Program-made: the position numbers and the translations under genes
The notes under the pieces: generated by a model
Seen by the model: only the letters and a program-made list of their open reading frames with translations
The model's database searches: none
What the model was told of the DNA's origin: nothing
In this document: positions 8,369 to 17,259 of the stretch, piece by piece
Position numbering within the stretch: the first letter of the stretch is position 1
Layout: every line of letters starts with the position of its first letter
Assembly: GCA_004557645.1 (NCBI GenBank)
Contig: SFGI01000009.1
Coordinates: 1 to 57,577, forward strand
DNA from: [Eubacterium] saphenum
GTDB lineage: Bacteria > Bacillota > Clostridia > Lachnospirales > Anaerotignaceae
Direction of reading: 5' to 3'
Length of the DNA: 57,577 bases

Positions 8369-9376
8369 GTGAAAAATAGTAAAGCAAGTCATCTGATGAC
8401 GAAATACTCAATTTTCTTCGTTCTGTTGTTTATGATCATCATTTCCACAGTGATGAATGATAACTTCTTAAGCTCCAGAAACATTACAAACATTGCCGTA
8501 CAGCTTTCCGTAGCTACGATTCTGGCTTATGGTGAAATGGTTCTGATCGTATCCGGTCTGCTGGACCTGTCTTCCGGTGCGGTATTGGCTTTGGCCGGCG
8601 TATTGTCTGTCAGCCTTTATAAATCGACAGGTTCTATGGCAGTTGCTTTTGCGGTTGCCATTGGCGTTGCTGTGATCTTCAATATGATCAACGCATTCTT
8701 TGTAGCAAACTGTAACATGCCTGCCTTCATCGTAACACTGGCGACCCAGATGGCTGCCAGGGGGTTAGCTCTGTTGTATACATCCGGTCAGAATATCCTG
8801 CAGATCGGCGGTTATGTAAAAGTAGGTCAGGGGAAAATCGGTCCTTTGCCCATCCCTGTTATCTTCATGATCGTAGCAACGATAGTCATCTGGTATATTA
8901 TGAACCATACGAAGCTGGGACGTTCCTTCTATGCCATCGGTGGTAATGAAGAAGCATCCGTTGCTTCCGGTATCAACGTTGTAAAATCCAAATACCTGGC
9001 ATTCCTGATCAATGGTATCCTGGTTGGTATCGCCGGCGTTCTGTTCATGGCTCGTGTAAACGCTGGTCTGCCCAACGGTGCTGTTGGTTATGAAATGGAA
9101 GGTTTGACAGCTGCCATCGTCGGCGGTACAAGCTTCTCCGGCGGTGTTGGTACAACATCCGGTACACTGATTGGTTCCTTCATCATTGGCTGTCTGAACA
9201 ACATCATGAACCTGCAGGGCGTAGACTCTTATATCCAGCAGGTAGTCAAAGGCATTATCATCGTAGTAGCTGTACTGTATGATATTCGCTTCAAAAACAA
9301 AAAAGCGCCTAAAGTTATCCTGAAAAAAGAGGATGAAGAAGAAAAGAAAGAGGAAGCACCTGCGGCAAAAGCATAA
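8369..9376 (+). CDS. Sugar ABC transporter permease, RbsC type
   Basis: The 335-residue membrane protein has about ten hydrophobic segments and the conserved family region GGNEEASVASGINVVKSKYL. It forms the channel for sugar import with the upstream ATPase. It starts with GTG at 8369, and AAGGAGGAG lies at 8353-8361. The last 25 residues are an unusual charged tail (KKEDEEEKKEEAPAAKA) not needed in the family, probably cytoplasmic. Confidence 0.94.
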   Translation: MKNSKASHLMTKYSIFFVLLFMIIISTVMNDNFLSSRNITNIAVQLSVATILAYGEMVLIVSGLLDLSSGAVLALAGVLSVSLYKSTGSMAVAFAVAIGVAVIFNMINAFFVANCNMPAFIVTLATQMAARGLALLYTSGQNILQIGGYVKVGQGKIGPLPIPVIFMIVATIVIWYIMNHTKLGRSFYAIGGNEEASVASGINVVKSKYLAFLINGILVGIAGVLFMARVNAGLPNGAVGYEMEGLTAAIVGGTSFSGGVGTTSGTLIGSFIIGCLNNIMNLQGVDSYIQQVVKGIIIVVAVLYDIRFKNKKAPKVILKKEDEEEKKEEAPAAKA

Positions 9377-9474
9377 GCTTCATTTCCTAACAAAGGCTTT
9401 TATTTGAGCATTCAAATTCAAATAGAGCAAAATTTCTCACAAGAAAATTTCAAAAAAGAAAGGGAGAGAGTAAC

Positions 9475-10455
9475 ATGAAAAAGTATTTAGCAGCATTTAT
9501 GGCACTGGCTATGGCAGCAACTGCACTGACAGGTTGTGGCGGCGGTGAAACAGCAACTGAAGAAACATCCGGCGATGTTTACAAAGTAGCTTATATCGCA
9601 AGAGCACAGTCCGACTCTTTCGCAGCATGGCTGGCAAACGAAATGGTAGCAGCAGCAGAACAGTATCCCGATATTGAACTGACTGTATTCGATGGCCAGG
9701 CTGATGATGCCAAGGAAAACGGAGCAATTGAAAACGCTATCGCTAACGGCTTCGATGCAGTTATCGTACAGCCCAACAACGGCGAAGCACAGAGACCTTA
9801 TGTGGAACAGGTTGTAGCAGCTGGTCTGGTTGCAATCACAACAAACTCCAGAATCGCTGATATCGAAGGCGCATCCTCTGTCGATGCTGACCCTTACAAA
9901 CAGGCTCAGGTAAACGCTGAACTGGCTCTGGAACAGATTCCTGAAAATGCAAAAGTAGTAGTTCTGAATGGTCCTTCCGGTAACTTCCACGCTGACGAAA
10001 GACGTGTTGCATGGCAGGAAGTATTCTTCGATGCAAGACCTGACGTAACAATCGTAGGCGAAGACTATGCTAACTGGAACAAAGACGAAGCTATGAACCT
10101 GATGGAAGACTGGACAATCGCTTACGGCGATATCGATGCAGTTATCTCCATGAACGACAACATGGCTGCTGGTGCTCTGGAAGTAGTTAAAGGCAACGAA
10201 ATGTACGACGATATGCTGGTATACGGCGTTGACGGTACAGCAGAAGCTTGCCTGCTGATCGAAGAAGGCAGAATGACATCCACATGTCTGCAGTCCGCTA
10301 TCGACCTGGCAGCTCTGAACCTGGAAACAGTTCACAAACTGCTGACAGGCGAAGAAACACAGATCGACACAGATATCGCAGAAGTTCTGATCACACAGGA
10401 CAATGCAACAGAATATGTTGAAATGTACAGAGAAAGAGGCCAGATCACAGACTAA
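9475..10455 (+). CDS. Sugar-binding lipoprotein of the ABC transporter
   Basis: The 326-residue protein has a signal peptide ending in the lipobox LTGC (Cys about residue 21). A periplasmic-binding-protein type 1 fold follows, as in RbsB. ARAQSDSFAAWLANEM, NAIANGFDAVIVQPNN and the later MNDNMAAGALEVVKG and VYGVDGTAEA are the usual strand-loop elements lining the sugar pocket. Tethered to the membrane, it captures sugar for the permease. Codon use is strongly biased, suggesting high expression. It ends the ABC operon and is followed by a terminator. Confidence 0.93.
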   Translation: MKKYLAAFMALAMAATALTGCGGGETATEETSGDVYKVAYIARAQSDSFAAWLANEMVAAAEQYPDIELTVFDGQADDAKENGAIENAIANGFDAVIVQPNNGEAQRPYVEQVVAAGLVAITTNSRIADIEGASSVDADPYKQAQVNAELALEQIPENAKVVVLNGPSGNFHADERRVAWQEVFFDARPDVTIVGEDYANWNKDEAMNLMEDWTIAYGDIDAVISMNDNMAAGALEVVKGNEMYDDMLVYGVDGTAEACLLIEEGRMTSTCLQSAIDLAALNLETVHKLLTGEETQIDTDIAEVLITQDNATEYVEMYRERGQITD

Positions 10456-10516
10456 TTGCAGGTAATTCATAGTAATGTATACTGTAATTTCTGATTGACG
10501 TAATCTCGGATTTTTA

Positions 10517-10560
10517 GAGGTACCATTTTCGGTTCGGCCGGAGGTGGTACCTCCTTTTTT
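10517..10560 (+). terminator. Terminator after the sugar-binding lipoprotein gene
   Basis: GAGGTACCA (10517-10525) pairs with TGGTACCTC (10545-10553) and is followed by six T residues. Repeat R1 copy A begins 7 nt after the T-tract. Confidence 0.85.
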
Positions 10561-10566
10561 GTAATA

Positions 10567-10728
10567 GCGGAAAAAACCATTTCAGATAATGTTTTGACTG
10601 GCTCTGCTTGCAGAAGACAGTCAAAACAGGGGCTGAAAATGATTTGCGGAGCAAATATCATAGTCCGAAGGACTGTGAACCCGTTAGGGCAATCGGAGTA
10701 AGGCAAAGCCTTGCGAATGGTTTTTAAG
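10567..10728 (+). repeat. Structured repeat R1, copy A
   Basis: The element is closed by AAAAACCATT (10572-10581) pairing with AATGGTTTTT (10716-10725). Inside, GTTTTGACTG (10591-10600) pairs perfectly with CAGTCAAAAC (10618-10627) and carries the tip TGCTTGCA (10605-10612). Then come the hairpins ATTTGC-GGA-GCAAAT (10642-10656), CATAGTCC-GAA-GGACTGTG (10659-10677), CCC-GTTA-GGG (10680-10689) and GTAAGGC-AAA-GCCTTGC (10698-10714). Copies B and C share the layout, boundaries and tip but differ in stem sequence. No protein is encoded. Confidence 0.85.
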
Positions 10729-10757
10729 AATTCTTCCTGTTTGAAAGGATAGAAACG

Positions 10758-10786
10758 TTGCATAATTTCTCTGATACTGGTATCAT
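10758..10786 (+). promoter_or_regulatory. Promoter with overlapping palindrome upstream of the polyol dehydrogenase
   Basis: TTGCAT (10758-10763), a 17-nt spacer and TATCAT (10781-10786) form a plausible promoter. The perfect inverted repeat TGATAC-TG-GTATCA (10772-10785) overlaps the -10 box, as expected for a repressor operator. It would make the dehydrogenase and xylulokinase transcribable apart from the ABC operon. No regulator gene is adjacent. Confidence 0.55.
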
Positions 10787-10871
10787 AAAAAGTACAGATT
10801 TGTATAAAAACAAATCCAATAGAAGGTATTTTCAAAAGACAATAAAATGAAGTGAAAGCGAGGAGAGTAAC

Positions 10872-11906
10872 ATGAAAAATAGAGCAGCATATATGGTAGA
10901 ACTGAACAAAATGGAGATCAGAGAAGTGCCCGTTCCCGAACCCAAGGAAGGCGAAGTTCTGATCAGAGTGGAATACGTTGGGATCTGCGGTTCTGACGTA
11001 CATTATTTCCATGACGGCAGATGCGGCGACTTCGTGGTAGACGGCGAATTTATGCTGGGCCATGAAGCAGGCGGTGTTGTTGAAAAACTGGGCCCCGGCG
11101 TAACCTCTCTGGCTGTTGGCGATAAAGTTGCACTGGAACCCGGTATCACCTGTGGTCAGTGTGAATTCTGCAAATCCGGCAGATATAACCTGTGCCCCGA
11201 TGTACAGTTCCTGGCGACTCCTCCTGTGCAGGGCTGCTATGAAAACTATATTGCATTCCCTGCAAATATGTGCTTCAAGCTGCCTGAAAGCATGTCCACA
11301 AAAGAAGGCGCACTGATCGAACCCTTCGCAGTTGGTCTGCATGCGGCTCATCAGGGCAACGTTGGCATGGGCGATCAGGTCATCATCCTGGGCTCCGGCT
11401 GCATCGGTCTGATGACTCTGCTGGCTTGTAAGGCTTGCGGCGCAACAGATATCACAGTAGTAGATATGGCACAGAAACGTCTGGACTTTGCCATGAAGCT
11501 GGGCGCAACCCGTGTGATCAACGCAAAGGAAAAAGATGTTCTGAAAGAGGTTGCAGCATATACAAATGGCGCAGGCATCGACAAAGTATTTGAAACAGCA
11601 GGTTCTCCTGTGACCATCGCACAGACACCTCATCTGGTAAAAATCGGCGGCACCATCACTTTGGTTGGTATGTCCGCAAACCCCGAAATCACATTCAACT
11701 TTGGTCAGATCATGGCAAAAGAAGCTACCATCAAATCCGTATTCCGTTACAGAAACCTGTATGCAAAAGCCATTGCGGCAGTTGCAAACGGCATCGATAT
11801 CGGCACAGTAGCAACCCATGAATTTGCATTCGATGATATTCAGGCAGCATTCGAAGCAGCTATCAACGATAAAGAAAACGTAGTAAAAGCAGTCATCAAA
11901 CTGTAA
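10872..11906 (+). CDS. Zinc-dependent polyol dehydrogenase, xylitol/sorbitol dehydrogenase family
   Basis: The 344-residue protein belongs to the medium-chain dehydrogenase family. VGICGSDVHYFHDGRCGDF near residue 38 carries the catalytic zinc Cys. LGHEAGG carries the zinc-binding His-Glu. CGQCEFCKSGRYNLC holds four cysteines for the structural zinc. The nucleotide site is ILGSGCIGLMTLLACKACGA, with the acidic residue in VVDM favouring NAD. The closest match is sorbitol/xylitol dehydrogenase, which oxidises a pentitol to a ketose in the cytoplasm. The next gene is a xylulokinase, so the likely reaction is xylitol to D-xylulose. The exact substrate needs assay. Confidence 0.9.
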   Translation: MKNRAAYMVELNKMEIREVPVPEPKEGEVLIRVEYVGICGSDVHYFHDGRCGDFVVDGEFMLGHEAGGVVEKLGPGVTSLAVGDKVALEPGITCGQCEFCKSGRYNLCPDVQFLATPPVQGCYENYIAFPANMCFKLPESMSTKEGALIEPFAVGLHAAHQGNVGMGDQVIILGSGCIGLMTLLACKACGATDITVVDMAQKRLDFAMKLGATRVINAKEKDVLKEVAAYTNGAGIDKVFETAGSPVTIAQTPHLVKIGGTITLVGMSANPEITFNFGQIMAKEATIKSVFRYRNLYAKAIAAVANGIDIGTVATHEFAFDDIQAAFEAAINDKENVVKAVIKL

Positions 11907-11930
11907 TCTCCACAGAATGGCGGTGTAACT

Positions 11931-13454
11931 ATGGAATATCTACTGGGTATTGATATTGGCACTTCCGGCACAAAGACAGTCCTCTTTGACAGGGATGCCA
12001 ATCCGATCACAGCAAAAACTTTTGAATACCCCCTCTATCAGGAGCAGAACGGCTGGGCAGAACAGGAACCCGGTGATTGGTGGGACGCTGTTGTGAAAGG
12101 CGTGCGGTGCGTACTGCAGGATTCCGGCGTGGCTCCCACGGATATCAAGGGCATCGGCCTTTCCGGTCAGATGCACGGCTTGGTCATGCTGGATGAAAAT
12201 GGTGAAGTGCTGAGACGCTCTATCATCTGGTGCGACCAGAGAACAGGCGAAGAAGTAGAAGATATGAACCGCATGATCGGCGCGGAAAAGATCATTCAGA
12301 TCACAGCAAACCCTGCGGTGACAGGCTTTACAGCGGCGAAGATTTTGTGGGTGAAAAAGCATGAACCTGAACTCTATGCAAAATGCGCCCATATCCTGCT
12401 GCCCAAGGACTATATCCGTTATAAACTGACAGGCGAATATGCCACAGAAGTATCTGATGCTTCCGGTATGCAGCTGATGGATGTGGCAAAGCGTACATGG
12501 TCTGATGAAATTCTGGAAGGCTTGGGCATCGATAAAAAGCTGCTGGGGAAAATGTATGAATCTCAGGATGTGACGGGGACTGTGCACAAAGAAGCGGCAG
12601 CTTTGACAGGCTTGGCAGAAGGCACCATCGTTGTGGGCGGTGCCGGGGATAACCCTGCGGCAGCCATTGGGACAGGTATCGTTTCTCAGGGTAAAGCCTT
12701 TACCACCATTGGTACCTCTGCGGTGGTTTATGCCGTATCCGACCAGATGGCACTGGATCCCAAGGGCAGAGTGCATACCCTTTGTGCTTCTGTGCCCGGC
12801 AAATGGACAGTAATGAGCTGCACACAGGCGGCGGGTCTTTCCTTCCAGTGGCTGAGAAACAATGTCTGCACGCCTGAAATGGCAGAAGCGGCGGAAAAAG
12901 GCGTTGACCCTTATGAGATCATGACAGCGGAAGCAGCAAAGGTGCCTATCGGCTCTGAAAAACTGCTGTATCTGCCTTATCTGATGGGGGAACGTTCTCC
13001 TCATCCCGATCCTGATTGTCGTGGTGTATTTTTCGGTCTGTCCGCAATGCACCAGAGACCTCATCTGATCCGTTCCGTTCTGGAAGGCATCTCCTTCTCC
13101 CAGTGGGAATGTGTAGAGGTATTCCGTGAAATGGGCGTGCCCATCGAAGATATGATGATCTGCGGTGGCGGCGGCAGAAGCCCCTTCTGGAGACAGATGC
13201 TGGCAGATATGTATGGCTGTCCCGTCAGCACAGTGCAGTCCGACCAGGGCGGTGCGCTGGGTGCGGCGATTTTGGCAGGCGTAGGCGCAGGCATTTATCC
13301 TGATCTGGAAACTGCATGTAATGAACTGGTACGCAAAAAAGACGTTTCCCAGCCGAATATGGCGGCAAACGGCGAATATGCCAAGTTCTTCACACTGTAT
13401 AAGGATTTGTATCAAACGCTGTTCAGCAGCTTCAAAGAACTGAAAAATATCTAA
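11931..13454 (+). CDS. xylB: Xylulokinase
   Basis: The 507-residue protein is full-length for the FGGY kinase family. The N-terminal LGIDIGTSGTKTVLFD is the phosphate-binding loop. LSGQMHGLVMLDENGEVLR and WCDQRTGEE are typical of xylulokinases, and the C-terminal half has CGGGGRSPFWRQMLADM and GGALGAAILAGVG. It phosphorylates D-xylulose to xylulose 5-phosphate for the pentose phosphate pathway. It follows the polyol dehydrogenase by 24 nt, and the two probably form one transcript. A weak ribosome site precedes the ATG at 11931. Confidence 0.94.
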   Translation: MEYLLGIDIGTSGTKTVLFDRDANPITAKTFEYPLYQEQNGWAEQEPGDWWDAVVKGVRCVLQDSGVAPTDIKGIGLSGQMHGLVMLDENGEVLRRSIIWCDQRTGEEVEDMNRMIGAEKIIQITANPAVTGFTAAKILWVKKHEPELYAKCAHILLPKDYIRYKLTGEYATEVSDASGMQLMDVAKRTWSDEILEGLGIDKKLLGKMYESQDVTGTVHKEAAALTGLAEGTIVVGGAGDNPAAAIGTGIVSQGKAFTTIGTSAVVYAVSDQMALDPKGRVHTLCASVPGKWTVMSCTQAAGLSFQWLRNNVCTPEMAEAAEKGVDPYEIMTAEAAKVPIGSEKLLYLPYLMGERSPHPDPDCRGVFFGLSAMHQRPHLIRSVLEGISFSQWECVEVFREMGVPIEDMMICGGGGRSPFWRQMLADMYGCPVSTVQSDQGGALGAAILAGVGAGIYPDLETACNELVRKKDVSQPNMAANGEYAKFFTLYKDLYQTLFSSFKELKNI

Positions 13455-13467
13455 ATAAGAACTCAAA

Positions 13468-13512
13468 AACAGGGAAAATTACTGAAATTTAGGCGATTTT
13501 CTCTGTTTTTTT
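13468..13512 (+). terminator. Terminator after xylB
   Basis: AACAGGGAAAAT (13468-13479) pairs with ATTTTCTCTGTT (13496-13507) with one G-T pair and runs into seven T residues. Confidence 0.82.
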
Positions 13513-13534
13513 GGATGAACACACAAAACGATGG

Positions 13535-13563
13535 TTGATATTTGAAAGGAACAAGTATAGAAT
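13535..13563 (+). promoter_or_regulatory. Candidate promoter of the SLH protein gene
   Basis: TTGATA (13535-13540), a 17-nt spacer and TAGAAT (13558-13563) are spaced correctly. The leader to the ATG at 13778 would be about 205 nt. I see no known regulatory RNA in it, only a small AAATTT/AAATTT dyad near 13740-13757. Confidence 0.45.
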
Positions 13564-13777
13564 AAAGGTACTTGAAGTTGCAAATCGAAACATATAAGAA
13601 AGGGCATCCATATTGGCAGATACTGTGGGCCTATCAATAAGAATTCTGTTTCTGAATAAATATAAAGGAGTATATTGGGGAGTAAATATTGGGGGTGGTC
13701 ACTGGGGAAAAATCAAATATGTTGCCGCTCACACAGAGCAAAATTTAGAAATTTTATAAGTAAGGAGGAAAAGTGGG

Positions 13778-16021
13778 ATGAAGAAAAAAATACATAAGAT
13801 TATGAGTATGCTTCTATGCAGTGCCATGATAATGGGGTTACTGCCTACTATCGCATTTGCTGATGAAGGGCCAGACCCTGAACCCAAATATGTAGCATGG
13901 ATTGAAGATACTGGTTATGAAACGTTGAAAGATGCTGTAAATGCAGCCGAAAGTGATGATACTATCACACTTGGTGAAGGGGAATACACTCTTTATGAAA
14001 AGCGTGCTGATACTTTGAATAAGAATCTTACTTTCGTAGGGGCAGGACCAGATAAGACGATTTGGTATATCGGTGCTGAGGTGCCTGATCCGGATAATTT
14101 CGGCACGGAATACAATGGCGATTACAGCTTTGATGGTGCAGGGACAGTTACTTTTGAGGATATGACGTTGCAATCCGGTGAGGTGGACTATCTTGGCTTT
14201 ATCCGCGCAGAGAATACCATTGTTGATGGATGCACTATCAATGGCAAGACCTTCTATTGGGGCTATACTTCTGCAACTTTCAAGGACACAATTTTCAACG
14301 CGCCGGAGGGGGATTATGCGATTTGGACCTATTGTTCTCCAATTATGACATTTGATGGCTGTACTTTTAATGTTTCCGGCAAGGCAATCAATGTTTATAG
14401 AGAATCTGGTTCATATGATGTTGAGGTCAATTATAAAGATTGCGCAGTTGAGTCATCGAAGGATGGCAAGGCTGTCATGAATATCAATGATAGTTTAATG
14501 GGAGATTGTAAATTTACAATCAATATCTCTGGCGATAATGCGGTTGAAGGCATCACTCCGGATGATCTTAATAAGGAGTATTCCAAAAACCAGGAAGATA
14601 TCAGCTGTTCAAGACTGTTTGAGTTCAACACAAAATATGGTGCCGGCAACTCTGGTCGTACTATTGTGAACATCGATGACATTACCGTCTGGGAAAATGG
14701 TGAGATGGTCGACCATAAATATTCTGATGGTCACAAGGATAACGCTTTCGACGAGACCGTGGGTGATTGGCAGACGGATGCTGATGGAAAAACTTTCCGC
14801 ACGGTGGAAAAGATATGCCAATATTGCGGTTATACAGAGACATCAAGGGAGTACTGCTATACTGTAACCTTTGATGCCAACGGAGGCAAATGGGACGATG
14901 ATTCCGATGAACTGAAGGTTTCAGTGATCGAGGGGGAAACAGTTACTGAGCCTGAAACACCTGAAAGAAGCGGCTATAATTTTGAAGGTTGGTTTGACGA
15001 GAACGATAATGAATGGGATTTTGACAACGCAGTCATGGGCAATCTTGTTCTCGTTGCAAAATGGGATAAAGAATCCAGCGGCGGCGGTGGCGGCGGTGGT
15101 ACAAAGTACTATACGCTGAGCTATGACAGCAATGGCGGCACAAAATACGATAATGAACGTTACCGCAAAGGCACTGTAGTGAAGTTGGATAAAGAACCTA
15201 AACGTGAAGGCTATGAATTTACAGGCTGGTATGCAGACGAGGATCTGGAAAACAAAATCACTGAAGTGAAGATGACGATGGATAAAACTGTTTACGCAGG
15301 CTGGGAAAAGACAAAGACAGAGCCAGAGAAAGAAGAAGCTGGAAACAACATTCCGGATCTGCTGAATGGCGGCGAACATTTTGCTTATGTAGCAGGGTAT
15401 CCCGATGGGCATGTAAAACCTGAACGGAACATTACCCGTGCGGAAACAGCGGCTATCTTCTACCGTCTGCTGAAGCCTGAGGTACAGGTGAAATATGCAA
15501 CAACAAACCATTCTTTCCCTGATGTTCCTAATCATGAATGGTATGTAACTCCCGTTGCGACACTGTCCTCTATGGGCATCATCTGCGGTCGCGATGATGG
15601 TACATTTGACCCTAATGCACCTATTACCCGTGCGGAATTCGCTGCGATCTGTGCTAGATTTGATGAATCGAAGGTTTCTGAGAAAGTGACATTCACAGAT
15701 ATTGATGGTCATTGGGCAGAGAAGGAAATCGAACGTGCGGCAGCTTTGGGCTGGGCATCTGGCTATCCTGACGGCAGCTTCCTGCCCGAAAAGAAAATCA
15801 GCCGTGCAGAAGCAATGACGATCATCAACCGTGTGCTTTGCCGTCTGCCTGAGACAGCAGCAGATCTGCTGCCTGGCATGAAGGTATGGCCTGATAATCT
15901 GCCCGGAGATTGGTATTATCTGGCAGTACAGGAAGCGACAAATGGTCATAAATATGAATATAAAGATGGTACATATGAACGTTGGACAGAACTGACAGAC
16001 GTATTTGGTAATAATCAATAA
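13778..16021 (+). CDS. Secreted SLH-domain surface protein with beta-helix and InlB B-type repeats
   Basis: The 747-residue protein begins with a signal peptide (MKKKIHKIMSMLLCSAM, cleavage after the Ala of IAFA near residue 29). Residues about 30-330 are rich in short beta strands with FDGCTF-type turns, resembling a right-handed parallel beta-helix. Two InlB B-repeats of the TFDANGG...GYNFEGW type follow (about 362-430 and 445-510), split by a glycine-rich linker (GGGGGGG). Three SLH modules end the protein (about 520-570, 580-630, 635-695), with ITRAE, FPDVPNHEWY and FTDIDGHWAE motifs. SLH modules bind secondary cell-wall polymer, so it is wall-anchored. Its partner is unknown; an adhesin or S-layer accessory role is inference. 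Confidence 0.9.
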   Translation: MKKKIHKIMSMLLCSAMIMGLLPTIAFADEGPDPEPKYVAWIEDTGYETLKDAVNAAESDDTITLGEGEYTLYEKRADTLNKNLTFVGAGPDKTIWYIGAEVPDPDNFGTEYNGDYSFDGAGTVTFEDMTLQSGEVDYLGFIRAENTIVDGCTINGKTFYWGYTSATFKDTIFNAPEGDYAIWTYCSPIMTFDGCTFNVSGKAINVYRESGSYDVEVNYKDCAVESSKDGKAVMNINDSLMGDCKFTINISGDNAVEGITPDDLNKEYSKNQEDISCSRLFEFNTKYGAGNSGRTIVNIDDITVWENGEMVDHKYSDGHKDNAFDETVGDWQTDADGKTFRTVEKICQYCGYTETSREYCYTVTFDANGGKWDDDSDELKVSVIEGETVTEPETPERSGYNFEGWFDENDNEWDFDNAVMGNLVLVAKWDKESSGGGGGGGTKYYTLSYDSNGGTKYDNERYRKGTVVKLDKEPKREGYEFTGWYADEDLENKITEVKMTMDKTVYAGWEKTKTEPEKEEAGNNIPDLLNGGEHFAYVAGYPDGHVKPERNITRAETAAIFYRLLKPEVQVKYATTNHSFPDVPNHEWYVTPVATLSSMGIICGRDDGTFDPNAPITRAEFAAICARFDESKVSEKVTFTDIDGHWAEKEIERAAALGWASGYPDGSFLPEKKISRAEAMTIINRVLCRLPETAADLLPGMKVWPDNLPGDWYYLAVQEATNGHKYEYKDGTYERWTELTDVFGNNQ

Positions 16022-16033
16022 CAAATCTATTGG

Positions 16034-16066
16034 AGAGCCGAGGGTTATTCTTCGGCTCTTTTTTTA
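16034..16066 (+). terminator. Terminator after the SLH protein gene
   Basis: AGAGCCGA (16034-16041) pairs with TCGGCTCT (16052-16059), followed by seven T residues. Confidence 0.85.
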
Positions 16067-16185
16067 TGTTTTAGAAATATTTAAGAATCTATTTCTTGAT
16101 TCTTGCGTTCTCCTTTCTTATAATACATAATGAGAAGAAATAGGAAGTTCTGACAAATATTTTTTGCATAAAAAGGAGAATGGAA

Positions 16186-17178
16186 ATGAAAAAACGGATC
16201 TTTGGGGCTCTGCTTTTTTGCCTGATGCTGTTTTGCTTTGCAGGGACAGCCATGGCGGCGGAAAAGGAAGAGCATCCTTATTACATAACGGTAAACCTGA
16301 CAGACAACATCGTGACGGTTTATGAAAAGGATGAAGCCGGGAATTATACGGTGCCCATCAAGGCATTTTATTGCAGCGGCGGGGAATCTACGCCGGAGGG
16401 GACCTTCCAGACCATTGAAAAGTATGAATGGAGAGCGTTGTTTGGAGATGTATGGGGGCAGTATGCTACACGCATCACCGGGCATTATCTGTTCCATTCT
16501 GTGCCTTATCTGGAAAAGGACAAGACCACACTGGAATATGATGAATACAACAAACTGGGGTCTACGGCGTCTGCAGGCTGTATCCGCCTTTGTGTGAAGG
16601 ATGTAAAATGGATCTATGATAATTGCCCCATTGGCACCACTGTGAAAATGTACCGTGGGAATGTGGAAGAACCTTTGCAGCCCACGCCTGTGAAGAAGAT
16701 CAATACCGCAGACCTGAAACGCCGCGGCTGGGACCCTACAGACCCTGATCCTGCCAACCCTTGGAGAAAGGGGGAACTGCGGGAAATGGCAGTGCAGCCT
16801 TCTCTGCTGGGCAGCACTGTGCAGGCGTACCATGAAAACAATACCTATTACCTGACGGCGGAGGATGGCAAGAAAATGTTCTCTCATTTGGGTGTGGCGC
16901 TGAGCCTGCCGGAAGATGCAGGAAAAGTCGTTGATGATGAAATAAAAGTTTTTTATGAAGGAACAGAACACCAGCTTTCCTGCCGTGTGAAAGAGGGCAC
17001 CGTATATTATAAACTGAGGGATCTGGCGACAATGGTCGGTGCGGAGATGACCTGGAACAAAGAGACTCAGGAAATCGGCATTTGCTATAATGGAAATAAG
17101 ATCACTGTTAGCCGCACGCCTTTGGTTCAGGATGCAGTGCCTTTCACCGCCCAGATCGCTTCTCTGTTTGGGGCATAA
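16186..17178 (+). CDS. Secreted L,D-transpeptidase (YkuD domain) with C-terminal stalk domain
   Basis: The 330-residue protein has a signal peptide ending near AMAAE (residue 23). The YkuD catalytic domain spans about residues 28-160. Its nucleophile motif reads ASAGCIRL where the family usually has SHGCIRL, and the upstream catalytic His is in HYLFHSVPY. Such enzymes make 3-3 peptidoglycan crosslinks or attach proteins to the wall. The C-terminal 80 residues (YYKLRDLATMVGAEMTWNKE) match the copper-amine-oxidase N-terminal-like stalk domain common in clostridial exoproteins. I chose the ATG at 16186 because AGGAG at 16174-16178 is well spaced to it, while an ATG at 16180 is too close. Next to other envelope genes. 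Confidence 0.88.
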   Translation: MKKRIFGALLFCLMLFCFAGTAMAAEKEEHPYYITVNLTDNIVTVYEKDEAGNYTVPIKAFYCSGGESTPEGTFQTIEKYEWRALFGDVWGQYATRITGHYLFHSVPYLEKDKTTLEYDEYNKLGSTASAGCIRLCVKDVKWIYDNCPIGTTVKMYRGNVEEPLQPTPVKKINTADLKRRGWDPTDPDPANPWRKGELREMAVQPSLLGSTVQAYHENNTYYLTAEDGKKMFSHLGVALSLPEDAGKVVDDEIKVFYEGTEHQLSCRVKEGTVYYKLRDLATMVGAEMTWNKETQEIGICYNGNKITVSRTPLVQDAVPFTAQIASLFGA

Positions 17179-17259
17179 AGGCTGATTTTTTGTGGAAAGA
17201 TTGCAATTTGCCCTATAATATGGTATGCTTCCTGAGTTAAGACAGAAAGAGGGAAAAAC

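Noticed and set aside
10567..10728. R1 read as a tRNA-like or group II intron fragment
   Set aside because: There is no anticodon arm or CCA end, and no domain V/VI bulged hairpin or 5' GUGYG. Only the terminator-adjacent position resembles group IIC introns.
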